The translations under genes were made by a program, and so were the position numbers. Positions 24,606 through 33,665 of a stretch of 64,000 nt of DNA are shown in pieces. Every line of letters starts with the position of its first letter. The stretch's first letter is position 1. The notes under the pieces are model-generated. The model was not told the origin of the DNA. It searched no databases and was given only the letters and a program-made list of their open reading frames with translations. Source of the DNA: Schistosoma haematobium (taxonomy: Eukaryota > Platyhelminthes > Trematoda > Strigeidida > Schistosomatidae); the NCBI RefSeq assembly GCF_000699445.3, contig NC_067200.1:14700510-14764509 (forward strand), read 5' to 3'.

Positions 24606-25743
24606 TCTTTGGACGTAGACGACACCTTCGTCATCGTCAAAAAGGATGAACTGGAAAACACATACAAACTGATCAACAACGTTTTCAATGACATCAAGTT
24701 CACAATGGAACAGGAGTCAAACAACCAACTAGCATTTTTGGATATATTGATCACTAGAACTGATACAGGAAAACTGGAAACTCAAGTATATAGGAAACCA
24801 ACCCATACAGATCAAATTCTCAACTACAACAGCAACAACCCAAGGGCTCACAAAATCAACTGCGTACACACATTGTTCAAGAGGGCGAGGACACACTGCA
24901 GCACACTGGCAGCACGAAGAAATGAAGAGAAATACCTGAAGGACATATTTCAAAAGAACGGCTACCCAATCAACTTTATCAAAAAGCACCAACGGCACAC
25001 AGCATCACAACCCAAGTCAGGCACAAAAATCAGTAAAAGGATCACCCTACCGTACATACAAGGAATATCAGAAACTGCAACGAGACTGCTGAAAACCTTC
25101 GGGATAGGTGTGGCACACAAACCAACAAAATCACTACAATCAATCTTATGCAAACCAAAAGATGAAATAACAAAGGAGAACAAATCAAACATTATCTACA
25201 AAATAAACTGTACCAACTGCGACAAACACTACATCGGACAAAGCGGACGTCCCCTCCACCTACGCCTACATGAACATCAATTAGCAGTCAAACGCCATGA
25301 TATTTCTTCACTTATTTCAATACACGTGGATAACTACGGACACTCATTCGATTGGGAAAATGTAGAAATCTTAGACAGAGGAAACTCCAAAAACACCAGA
25401 GAATTTCTAGAAGCCTGGCACTCAGGTCAATCAGCAATCAACAAACATATTGAAATCAATCCAATTTATCAACCAATCAGGAAAACCATGCATAAATATG
25501 GGAACAAAAATCAAACCAATGGGAGACACAACCAAAACAAAGAAGTAAACAATGATAAATTTAAGGTCAACAAGAACCAATCAACATCGAGGTGCACAGA
25601 ACAAGCTGTGAAACACATATGGAGAAATTCGAACACTTCACTTCTATCTGAAGTTGTGCTGATGATGTCGTTCAGAAGAACGATGAAAGCTCCACGACCA
25701 AACCATCCAGCTCAGAGAACAAAACTCCATCAAATCTTTGGAC
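24606..25743 (+). mobile_element. 5'-truncated Penelope-like element: RT end plus GIY-YIG endonuclease
   Basis: An open frame runs from 24609 through the whole insert. It starts inside the reverse-transcriptase catalytic box (DVDDTFVIVKKDE, where the family usually has Y before VDD) and continues through NVFNDIKFTMEQESNNQLAF and LDILITR. A linker leads to a GIY-YIG nuclease domain: NIIYKINCTNCDKHYIGQSG, then RPLHLRLHEHQLA, and a conserved EFLEAWHS. The RT/GIY-YIG pairing defines Penelope-like elements. The insert interrupts the endonuclease of the minus-strand RTE copy and is flanked by 9-bp direct repeats TCTTTGGAC (24606-24614 and 25735-25743). There are no stops or shifts within 1 kb, so it is younger than its host copy. 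RT motifs before DVDD are missing. Confidence 0.88.
25632..25692 (+). ncRNA. hammerhead-like motif in the Penelope-like 3' tail
   Basis: A CTGATGA box (25659-25665) is followed by a 6-bp stem TCGTTC/GAACGA with an AGAA loop (25668-25683) and GAAA (25685-25688). A hairpin ACTTCA/TGAAGT (25635-25654) precedes the box and may be stem I. Hammerhead ribozymes are known in Penelope-like elements of many animals. I cannot place a good cleavage triplet and stem III in this copy, and one extra U sits before GAAA, so activity is doubtful. Confidence 0.5.
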
Positions 25744-25845
25744 AGCATCGGAGCGAATGTATGAGTGTTAAGAGCATTTTCTTCTTTGTGACCCGAGTAC
25801 AACAGCATCTCCCCAGAATCTACCCTTTTTCTTGCTATCATGGAA

Positions 25846-26664
25846 ATAAAATAAGTGTTAAATGTCTGAAAATTTCAAAAATAGTAATAAGCCTTGAAAA
25901 ATCAATAAATATTCTAATGTCACTGAACTCTGATATGTTTCATTACTCTAGTTACAAAATACTTCTGATCTATATAGAATGTTTTTTAATTGGGTAAAAA
26001 ATGGCTTTAAGGCCATGCGCCCATGAGAACCGCTCAAGCTCGTTTTTACACTTTTACCGTTCCCAACTACGATACAGTATTAACTACAAGCGCCTTCCGA
26101 TGGGTCAAAACCAAACTTTTAGACTTGTTTACATTGTAAACAGCTGAAATAGGTTCAATTGATCTAAATTTTCGATCCAACTGTGTGATCAACTACTTCC
26201 CTACTTGGCTGAACTTCAGCCGGTTACCGCCTCCTATCAAACTTTGAAAATTCTTTTCGAAACAGGTCACTAGGTCGTTATAAGAAAAGGGAATTTTTAA
26301 GAAATAATTGTATGAAAAATACTTTGTATTATTAACTGACGTTAAATGGAGCACGGCTGAATATTAGAGACCAGTGAACAGTGGTTTCATTGAGTAATAT
26401 CTCTAATCTATTGAAATTGAAAATTAAGGCTATTAGATTCGACCGTAATGGTCCGTAGTTTTATTGTATTAACTAAGAGATCTAAAGGTCTCACTTTCAA
26501 TCTGTAATTATTATTGCTGTGCACATTATGAAAAAGTTTCTTTCTGGGAACAAATGACCACTCAGTGCCATCCAATTTTTAATAGTTCTCTCAAAACTCA
26601 TATCAATTGGTAATAAATATGAATTAATATCAGAAAGGGGTTTTTGTGGGTATTGTAATAACTT
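25846..26664. other. no supported gene
   Basis: AT-rich sequence with a GC-richer patch near 26010-26110. No exon, no recognised repeat. Confidence 0.3.
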
Positions 26665-26945
26665 AATAGTTGAGATCATGAGTCAATTAAAGCTAGACCA
26701 CTATGGAGAACCTAAAAGCACTGAACGACCGTTTCTTCCTAGTATGGAACTCCTCAGCAGTGCGTACAAACGACCTTGCCCACAGGATTCGAAATCAGAA
26801 CCTATCGGTCTCGCGCGAGAACGCTCAAGTTCTAAACCACTGAGCTGACCTGCACTCAACAGTGTTAATGTCTAACTTCAACCAATCCAAGAAACCGAGC
26901 GACACATCCACCATCATCTGCAGTGAGTTAATATCTCACAACAGA
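26665..26945 (-). mobile_element. tRNA-headed hammerhead SINE
   Basis: On the minus strand: AATGTCTAACTTCAACC (reversed flank), a tRNA-like head near 26850-26770 and then the core at about 26775-26715, GCACTGCTGAGGAGTTCC, ATACTAGGAAGAAACGG, TCGTTCAGTGC. Stem I (GCACTG with CAGTGC) is perfect, CTGAGGA and GAAA are intact, and the cleavage triplet is GTT, which is permitted by the NUH rule. This is one of the best ribozyme candidates in the window. Confidence 0.75.
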
Positions 26946-27105
26946 CCCGGTTTAACGAGCGCAAGACCGATAGGTCCTGGGTTCGAGTCCCGCGGGGCGG
27001 GATTGTGGACGCCCAGTGATGAGTAGTCCCACAACAGGACGAAATGGTTGTCCAGTTCTTCCATGTTTTCCATGATGGTTTGGCTTTAATTCAATCATGA
27101 TCTCT
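26946..27105 (+). mobile_element. tRNA-headed hammerhead SINE
   Basis: GGTCCTGGGTTCGAGTCCCG is a well-preserved box B (near 26974). The core GCCCAGTGATGAGTAGTCCC, ACAACAGGACGAAATGGTTG, TCCAG and the tail with CATGATGGTTTGGCTTTAAT follow. It lies head-on against the copy at 26665-26945. A small rearrangement precedes stem II. Confidence 0.7.
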
Positions 27106-27189
27106 ACTATTAAATATGAATTACTTAAAATGAAAATATTTTAAGTTTCGATGACTGGATTACATATTAGTTAAACAAATATATATTTT

Positions 27190-27455
27190 TCAATGGTTGA
27201 GATCATGCGCCATTTGAAGCTAGACCACCATGGAAAACCTGGGAGCACTGAACGGCCGTCTCGTCTTGTTGCGGACTCTCCGTGAGATTCGAACCCAGGA
27301 CATATCGGTCTCGCGCGTGAGCGTCTAACCATCACACCACTGAGATGACCGGTATTGAACGGTGTTAATGTCTAACTTCAACCAATCCACGAAATTGCGC
27401 CACCGTACACCATTGCCTTCAATGAACTAATATCTCACAACAGACCTAGTTGAAC
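27190..27455 (-). mobile_element. tRNA-headed hammerhead SINE, long 5' region
   Basis: Reads on the minus strand from about 27440 (GTTGTGAGATATTAGTTCAT) through CAATGGTGTACGGTGGCGCA and the tRNA-like head (TCTCAGTGGTGTGATGGTTA, then CTGGGTTCGAATCTCAC) to the core near 27290-27235. The 5' region matches the unit at 31600-31760 closely. The core is degraded around CUGANGA (the head joins CGGAGAGTCCG) and GAAA reads GAGA. Confidence 0.7.
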
Positions 27456-29107
27456 TCTACTGGTGACTTTTTATCAAACTTTACAATTACAAGTAAAAAT
27501 ATTTATTCAGATTATTGGAACCATTAAGGTTTATAGGATAGGAAAACAGATATATGAAGAGTTAGAGGAAGGTAATAACCAGTTTAATTGTAATAATTTG
27601 TTAAGAAGGCTTCATGTGTCAGAGTATTTGTATGGAGTAGAAAAGAGTTTTGTCATGTAGATCACAAATAACTGTATTAATTGAACAGAAAATACTCTAA
27701 TTTAAAAAGACTTATTTACCTGAAACTTAACCCTCTTGTTTGTAATATTAGTTAAAATATTTAACTGTAGATGTTAATAAGGATTTAATAAAAAAGAACA
27801 TTATTTGTCCTGTTCATTTTTTTGTTTAATGAACGTTGAAATTTGTACACAACTGTATGAAGCTCAGTTGAGGTAGAATTGATAACCAGGAAGTAGCGGA
27901 AAGTTGTCTCGTTTCAGTATTGAACTTTTCAGCACTGAACATACCCAACTTTGAATTTCTTTGTTTTCGCACCAAAAGCGCTCTTTTCACCTTCATGTCG
28001 TATTTCCCACTTGGGGAATCTTAAACGCTATTGGTCTGTTGTGTCATTTAGTATGCTTATCGGGACATAACACTCTCATTATATATTAATTCCCAAGATA
28101 ATAGAATTTAGAAAGTGAAGAGAGAGTTAATAAATGTGAATTACTGTAGATACAATACTCATTTTAACTAAGATAATAAACGTCATTATTGTATGTAATT
28201 TCTTTTGTAATGACGTTACCAGTCATATTTATCTTGCCCTTTAGTATTGGTTGAATTTTGCCAACCATCTTGTAGTACGGCTGTTGACCAGTTTGAGTTT
28301 TTCAATATCCCACTCAGTATGTTTCGCTTATAGTTAGTTGAATGTAGTAGGCAGAAATCCCTGCTTGATCTAGATTTTGTGCATGGTATTCGTTATTAAG
28401 AAGTAACTACAGTTTTGAGGGAACTTGTTTCAACTTTATCAAGTTATTAAACCACAACAGAGTGAGAATTTAATCTAATCTTTTTTTAAAACCATGCAAG
28501 CAAGCTCATTTAATAAAATAACTTTTATTCAAAATTTTTGACTCAATAAATCCTAAATGTTACACTTTTAGAAAGATAAGAAGATTCCTGATTCGATCTC
28601 CTGTGTTCATTGCTCAATGGTTCCAAACTAGGGAAAAGATAATTATTCGATGTTTCTCGTCTTTTAGTGAATTTTTTCTCTCGATTATATCAATTCTAAC
28701 TTTAGAAATTATCTAATTTAACAAATAAGCTAAACCAAGGAATATATGATACTTCAGGAGACAACTGCTGATCATAATTCCATAGTTCAGTCTTCGATAT
28801 TTAAGTAAACAACACTAATCAGGATAATGATATATACGGTTGACAAATAAGTTAGAGGCTGAATAAGCTAATATATCATAATCATCTATATAAACTTTAA
28901 AAGAAAACCCATTTCATTTCAATATACCATGAAATTCGTAATTATAATATAACTATTATGTTGACTTCAAATAATCTCAGCTAAAGTAAACGATCTCATT
29001 AAACTTTAAAACAATTAAAAAAACAGATGTTTATCATTTATCAATGAATAAACAAACTAATACAAATGAATAGCAGAAAGCGGTTTTGTGGATAGTATAG
29101 TAAATTA
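27456..29107. other. no supported gene
   Basis: AT-rich, unique-looking sequence. The open frame at 27463-27660 has no recognised motif or splice context. Confidence 0.35.
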
Positions 29108-29290
29108 ATAGTTGAGATCATGAATCAATTGAAGCTAGACCACCATGGAAAACCTGGATTCGAGTCCCGCGGGGTGGGTTTGTGGATGCGCACTGCTGAG
29201 GAGTCCCACAACAGGACGAAATGGTTGTCCAGCTCTTCCAGGTTTTCCATGATGGTCTAGCTTCAATCAACTCACAGTCTCAACTATTAA
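29108..29290. mobile_element. foldback pair of tRNA-headed SINE fragments around a hammerhead
   Basis: The left 46 bp (about 29111-29156) are the 3' tail of the SINE on the minus strand, ending CATGGAAAACCTGG. They join directly to plus-strand box B sequence (ATTCGAGTCCCGCGGGG), and the copy runs on to its own tail at 29239-29284. The two tails are inverted copies with a few mismatches, so the transcript would form a stem of about 46 bp enclosing about 80 nt. Confidence 0.7.
29188..29235 (+). ncRNA. type I hammerhead ribozyme candidate
   Basis: In order: 5' stem I GCGCACTG (29188-29195), CTGAGGA (29196-29202, fits CUGANGA), stem II GTCC/GGAC with a 7-nt loop (29203-29217), GAAA (29218-29221), a minimal stem III (U with GGUU loop), the GTC cleavage triplet (29227-29229) and CAGCTC (29230-29235) as the other stem I strand. 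Three of the first base pairs of stem I form; two further positions are mismatched. Copies at 15885 and 26665 carry the perfect CAGTGC strand. Confidence 0.6.
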
Positions 29291-29324
29291 ATAATACAAA
29301 TTACCCGAATCATATCTACATATA

Positions 29325-30290
29325 AGAATAATTCCTATCAACTTATCAAAAGTGGTGTACCCCAAGGCATCATCTTAGGTCCTCTACTTTTCCTTCTCTA
29401 CGTTAATGAAGTACTTCCGTTGCTTAAGTCGTCGACGTTATTGTTTGGGGATGATGTGAGAATCTGGAGAATAATAAAAAGTGTGGCTGACCATCTGGAT
29501 CTCCAAGCTGACTTAAATGAATTAGCTAGATGGGCTAGAGGTTGGGGCCTAGAAGTTAATTTTAGCAAGAGTGTGTTCATGCACATCGGAAACGGTAATA
29601 GTTATAATTATTCTATTGATGGTACGTCTCTTCCACACGTTCAAGTACATAAAGACTCAAGAGTAATAATAAGTCATGACTCGAAATCAACTACGCATTG
29701 CAACGCAGCTGCTGTCAATGGTTTTCGTAAGTTATGGTCACTTAGCCAAGCATTCAAATGCTTTGATGAGGAAATATTTCGAATTTTATATCCCTTTTAT
29801 GTAAGACAACACATAGATTACTGTATTTAAGCAGCTAGCACATGTCCGCTAAAGGATAGTAACTCAGTTGAGCGTGTTCAGTGTGTGGGAACAAAATCAG
29901 TGAAGGGTCTTTCTAAACTCCCTTACGATGAGCGCTTAAAACGCCTATACATTTTCCCCTTGTCATACCATAAGACGTGAGGTGACCTTATACTGGCATT
30001 TCCTACCTCTAATTATGATTTGGGTGTTAATATCTCTTATCTGTTTGCTCCCTCCAGCACTAATAATCGATGAAGTCATAGCAAGAAGGTTCAAAAACTT
30101 CGATCTAATAAATTTAAAGTGGGGTCCCAGTCCATGACTGGAACGGCTTATCCGAACAAGTGGTATCAGCCCCATCAGTGAATATTTTCAAGGAGAAGCT
30201 AGACCTTCACTGGAAGGCAATCTGTCAGGATTAACACATGTTCACTAACCTACTATCCTTATTACTGAAGACATCAATTAACAAATACTG
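29325..30290 (+). mobile_element. 5'-truncated CR1-like LINE (RT C-terminal half)
   Basis: Translating +, SGVPQGIILGPLLFLLYVN opens the fragment, followed by LLFGDDVRIWRIIKS (catalytic box, with GDD in place of the usual ADD). Then come LEVNFSKSVFMHIGN and HKDSRVIISHDSKS, and FRILYPFYVRQHIDYCI (29420-29830). After a stop the frame continues with SVERVQCVGTKSVKGLSKLP and YDERLKRLYIFPLSYHKT. The 3' end is near TTATTACTGAAGAC at 30265. RT motifs 1-3 and the endonuclease are missing. Confidence 0.82.
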
Positions 30291-30444
30291 ATTGTTCTGT
30301 CATTGAATAATCATAAAATAAATGCAACTCATTAACTAACCATATTTTGTTATGTTATTTTGAGGCTTATACAATTTCAAACTTATACTATGTATTTTCA
30401 TACACATAGTTCACTTTATCATTTTGAATAGAGCAAGAACAAAG
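30291..30444. other. no supported feature
   Basis: Short AT-rich spacer between the CR1-like fragment and the palindrome. Confidence 0.3.
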
Positions 30445-30518
30445 ATTCTAGTAGAATAGCATGAATTCATTTTATTTCGTAGGTTCTCGAGAACCTATTC
30501 ATGCTATTCTACTAGAAT
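30445..30518. repeat. nested palindrome / cruciform-capable hairpin
   Basis: A 22-bp arm at 30445-30466 has its perfect reverse complement at 30497-30518. The space between holds a second, self-complementary 16-mer AGGTTCTCGAGAACCT (30481-30496). No gene is attached to it. Confidence 0.7.
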
Positions 30519-30659
30519 TCTACTAGATTATGTAATCAATTATAGTTTGTATGAAAATTCATTCAATTATAACTGTATAAACATTTTGTTTAAATTAATC
30601 AGAGAAATAACAAGAGTGAAAATTAAATTATTGTAGTGTAGCACTTTATATTAGCGTTT

Positions 30660-31050
30660 ACCTGAAAGCAGGAGTCATCTGAAACAACAACACAACAGTC
30701 AAGACCGGTAAATGCCTCTGAAGTAAAAATGTTGCATACTGGCACAACAGATATATTTTAAAAATTGAAAGACACAGTTCGAGTACAAAAAAAGGGAAAC
30801 TTATTACAAAATGGTTTTTTTCATTGTTCTGCAGGTTCAGCTTAAGTAGAGCTTGTTCCTCTTCTTCCAGTACGTTCACTCTATGCTGCCCCCCTGCAAT
30901 AAGAAAAAACAAACTCACATTAGCAACGTCATATGTAATGATTTTTAATACCGTTACAGTAGATGTAAATATTTTAATATGATAATAATGAATAGATTTT
31001 ACCGAGACTGTATTCAATACTTCATGAATAGAATCATCGATTTTCTTCAT
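30660..31050 (-). CDS. possible coding exons of an unknown minus-strand gene
   Basis: Three pieces look exon-like on the minus strand. Near 31050-31003, MKKIDDSIHEVLNTVS ends at TCG/GTAAAA. At about 30894-30808, after a strong TTTTTTCTTATTGCAG acceptor, comes GQHRVNVLEEEEQALLKLNL, ending before GTAATAAG. At about 30719-30663, after TTTTTACTTCAG(AG), a piece ends at CAG/GTAAAC. The middle piece looks like a coiled coil and is the most convincing. The phase of the first and second pieces does not match, so the model is incomplete or wrong. No family recognised. Confidence 0.3.
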
Positions 31051-31221
31051 GAAAAGTAATCGATATGTATATGTATATATATGTAGACCATTATCTGCAT
31101 AGGTTTACTTTTACAGAATGACTAATATGTATGACCTAATTCAGTTCAATTATTTTATTCATGCAGAGATTAATGGTATACTACATGTGTATATAAGAAG
31201 GAATGAATGACAAGATTATCC

Positions 31222-31278
<57 letters not shown>
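31222..31278. repeat. (TTA)n microsatellite
   Basis: About 19 uninterrupted trinucleotide units. Confidence 0.95.
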
Positions 31279-31279
<1 letters not shown>

Positions 31280-31472
31280 AATGAATATTCATTATTCTAA
31301 AATAGAAACTTGAACATGATTTTGTTTAAAATGATCAATTTTCAAATGAATGTAAAGCTTTTGAAATTTAAAATGAATTATCCTTTTGTTTTAGTTGTGT
31401 ATATGTCACATTGTATATTTATATTAAATGATTTTTAATGAAGTTGTAATTGATAATGTTATTTATTGACTT

Positions 31473-31897
31473 ATGATTTCAACTAGTGAAATTTCTAAAA
31501 TCTCCACAAACCTCACTTCTGATAATAATCATCTGCTCATTAGTGACTGACTTCAAGTGACATTTCCTGGAGTTCTAGTGAGAAGCCGTTACCAAGTGGA
31601 GTTCACCCAGGTCCGTTGTGAGATATTAGTTCATTGAAGGCAATGGTGTACGGTGGCGCAATTTCGTGGATTGGTTGAAGTTAGACATTAACACCGTTGA
31701 ATGCCGGTCATCTCAGTGGTGTAATGGTTAGACGCTCGCACGGGAGACCGATATGTCCTGGGTTCGAATCTCACGGGGTGGGATCGTGGATACGCACTGT
31801 TGAAGAGTCCCATACTAGGACGAAACGGCCGTCTAGTGCTTCCAGGTTTTCCATAGTGGTCTAGCTTCAATTGACTCATGATTTCAACTAGTGAAAT
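31473..31897 (+). mobile_element. most complete tRNA-headed hammerhead SINE unit
   Basis: The unit runs from a tail-like stretch (31473-31530, with TTTCTAAAATCTCCACAAAC) through a 5' region (GTTGTGAGATATTAGTTCAT; GGATTGGTTGAAGTTAGACA). The tRNA-like head follows: TCTCAGTGGTGTAATGGTTA with box A around 31719-31735 and box B GGTTCGAATC at 31761-31770. Then come the hammerhead and tail at 31792-31880. Stem II GTCC/GGAC, GAAA, minimal stem III and GTC are intact; the first core base is changed (TTGAAGA) and stem I is GCACTG with TAGTGC. A 20-bp perfect direct repeat (31473-31492 and 31878-31897) bounds a period of 405 bp. Confidence 0.78.
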
Positions 31898-32061
31898 AAT
31901 TTTTGAGACTAAATGAACTTGAAGTTTTGGATGTGAATTCTCTGGTTGGTAATCTGTAAAACTGTTGTTTGGTTTATTAGTAGCGTAAATTATTAATCTC
32001 AAAGAAACAGAATTAATTCTTGGTCAGTAAGGGGTTGTAGAGATTGTTAATTTTTTTTTCG

Positions 32062-32340
32062 AAATCATGAACTAATCGAGGTAATACCAGTAATGAAAAC
32101 CTAAAAGCACTAGACAGCCGTTTCATCCCAGTATGGGACTTCTAAAAGGTATGCATCCACGATCCCGCACGCGGGACTCGAATCTAGAACCTTTGATCTC
32201 GCGCGCGGACGCCCAACCTCCAGACGATTGAGCTGGCATCCAACAGCGTTAATATCTAACGTCAACCAATCCACGTTATTGTGCGACCATCTTCCATTAT
32301 CTTCAGTAAGCAACTGCCTCACAGCTTCTCACTAGAATTC
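32062..32340 (-). mobile_element. tRNA-headed hammerhead SINE, second subfamily
   Basis: On the minus strand: GTGAGGCAGTTGCTTACTGA, a GGAAGATGGTCGCACAATAA module, TTGGTTGACGTTAGATATTA, a tRNA-like head (CAGCTCAATCGTCTGGAGGT; box B AGATTCGAGTCCCG) and a worn core (CCCATACTGGGATGAAACGG). The 5' modules differ from the copy at 31473 but match the fragments at 17500 and 35020. Confidence 0.7.
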
Positions 32341-32384
32341 CGAAAATTACCTCTCGAAACTAGTCACTGGTGATGGTTATCAGT

Positions 32385-32620
32385 ATAGGGTTGTAGAGGT
32401 TGCGCAATACTGTGGGTTGGTTGACGTTAGATATCAACACTGTTGGATGCCGGCTCAATCGTCTTTAGGTTGAGAATTTGCGCGCGAGGCCAAGGGTCCC
32501 GGGTTTGAGTCCCGCGTGCGGGACCGTGAATGCATACTTGCTTGGACGAAACGACCGTCCAATTCTTTCAGGTTTCCAATCGTTATCTATCATTGATCGC
32601 TTCATGATCCCAATCAATAC
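32385..32620 (+). mobile_element. tRNA-headed SINE of the second subfamily, core deleted
   Basis: TTGGTTGACGTTAGATATCA, CGGCTCAATCGTCTTTAGGT and GGGTTTGAGTCCCGCGTGCG give the head. Then GCATACTTGCTTGGACGAAA lacks CUGANGA and the 5' strand of stem II. It forms an inverted pair with the copy at 32062-32340, separated by about 45 bp. Confidence 0.68.
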
Positions 32621-33194
32621 TTAATGTTACTGACGTTTCTTATTTTCATTCGAAATAATTCTAATTCTCAACAATTGTAAATCGCATTTTACACTAATTA
32701 TCTAATACAATAGCAAAAAATTAATTTTATCACACGATTTCTATCTCTTAATTTACCTATTGGTCTGTACGGTATTATGACAACTGACTAAATCATCTAT
32801 GAGATAAGTTGAATTTTATTTAAAAATTAAGCGAAACGTAGTGTTCAATAATAAAACATTCTGCCTTTTAAAATGTCGCTATTCCTCATATTTTCAATAG
32901 GTTACAGATTGATAACTGACACATCTATATTACTCTGAATGTATTAATTGTTAAACTGAAATTATTCCTTCAATTAGGGTTGAGGATGATAAATGCTTAT
33001 GTAATAGGTTAGTTTTTATTTTAAAGAAAACAATGAAGATACACTAATCGGTTTATTTTCTCTGCTTAAAATATTAATAATATATGTGATTACACATACT
33101 TTGATGAATTAAATTTGATTAGAATAAGTGGTTTTAATGAAATCATCTTAGTTTGTAAATCATCTGGGAATAATCCTAGTTGGGATATCATTAA
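32621..33194. other. no supported gene
   Basis: AT-rich sequence; nothing recognisable. Confidence 0.3.
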
Positions 33195-33285
33195 AATCAT
33201 GGAATACTGGACTGTTGTTACCTACTGGTATGGGACTCGTTAGCAGCGCAAACCAACGACTGCTCAATAGATCGAATCCTGAATT
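33195..33285 (-). mobile_element. short fragment of a tRNA-headed SINE
   Basis: TATGGGACTCGTTAGCAGCG and CAAACCAACGACTGCTCAAT, read on the minus strand, correspond to the core-proximal region of the SINE family. Both ends are missing. Confidence 0.4.
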
Positions 33286-33411
33286 TTCAGGGTTTTTTCT
33301 GAGTCGAGTGATTCAGAATGCTTCTTTTTCGATTTAATTTTTAGTGATCAAATTTATCTAGTTGGAGATCCATTGAATGTGATATATCTGAATCACTGGA
33401 AATTAATACGA

Positions 33412-33577
33412 AATTGAGATGGTGGAGAAGATTTGTAGCTCATGTAGATGATTTTGATAGAATTTTGTTCCCTGAGCTGGATGTTTTGATCGTGGATCTG
33501 AATGAAATCATCAACACAAACATCAGGTTTATGCTTCATAAACAAACCATCCAGCTCAGAGAACAAAACTCTATCAT
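33412..33577. mobile_element. inverted tail fragments of the Penelope-like element
   Basis: TTTTGTTCCCTGAGCTGGAT (33463-33482) is the reverse of the Penelope-like tail near 25705-25735. CATCCAGCTCAGAGAACAAA (33549-33568) is the same tail in plus orientation. The two make an imperfect inverted repeat of about 33 bp around a 50-nt loop. The loop still carries a shortened version of the reversed hammerhead region (GAAATCATCAACACAAACAT). Confidence 0.55.
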
Positions 33578-33665
33578 AATTAATCCGAAATTATTGGAAT
33601 TCTTTCTTCATAGTTAGTTATATAATATACCCTTGTGGGCCAGGGTAATTTTATATTGATTTTCA

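Larger units (their letters stand above)
22430..25845 (-). mobile_element. degenerate RTE-like LINE, copy 2, split by a nested element
   Basis: On the minus strand the endonuclease begins near 25841 (RVDSGEMLLYSGHKEENAL) and is interrupted at 25743. It resumes at 24605 with ESLKALIGCESHGSRIIKAS. The linker follows (24148-23909), then the RT N-terminus (23827-23411) and box IVNIIRNSHDELKCKVVHGG with VRTGVRQDCLLSPF (near 22960-22800). Next is a shortened catalytic box in which DFSDD is joined directly to GQIQVKTPSVAEV, and last NPITLNEETLEDVETFMYLN (22711-22427). The C-terminal domain and 3' tail are missing. Many stops and frameshifts make it an old, dead copy. Confidence 0.85.

Noticed and set aside
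24609..25997. 462-codon open frame taken as a host gene
   Set aside because: The first part is a Penelope-like RT/GIY-YIG protein. The last 250 bases read backward through the interrupted RTE, so the end is chance.
31719..31790. Functional tRNA gene
   Set aside because: Box A and B are present, but acceptor and D-arm pairing are poor and hammerhead SINE sequence continues directly. It is a SINE head.
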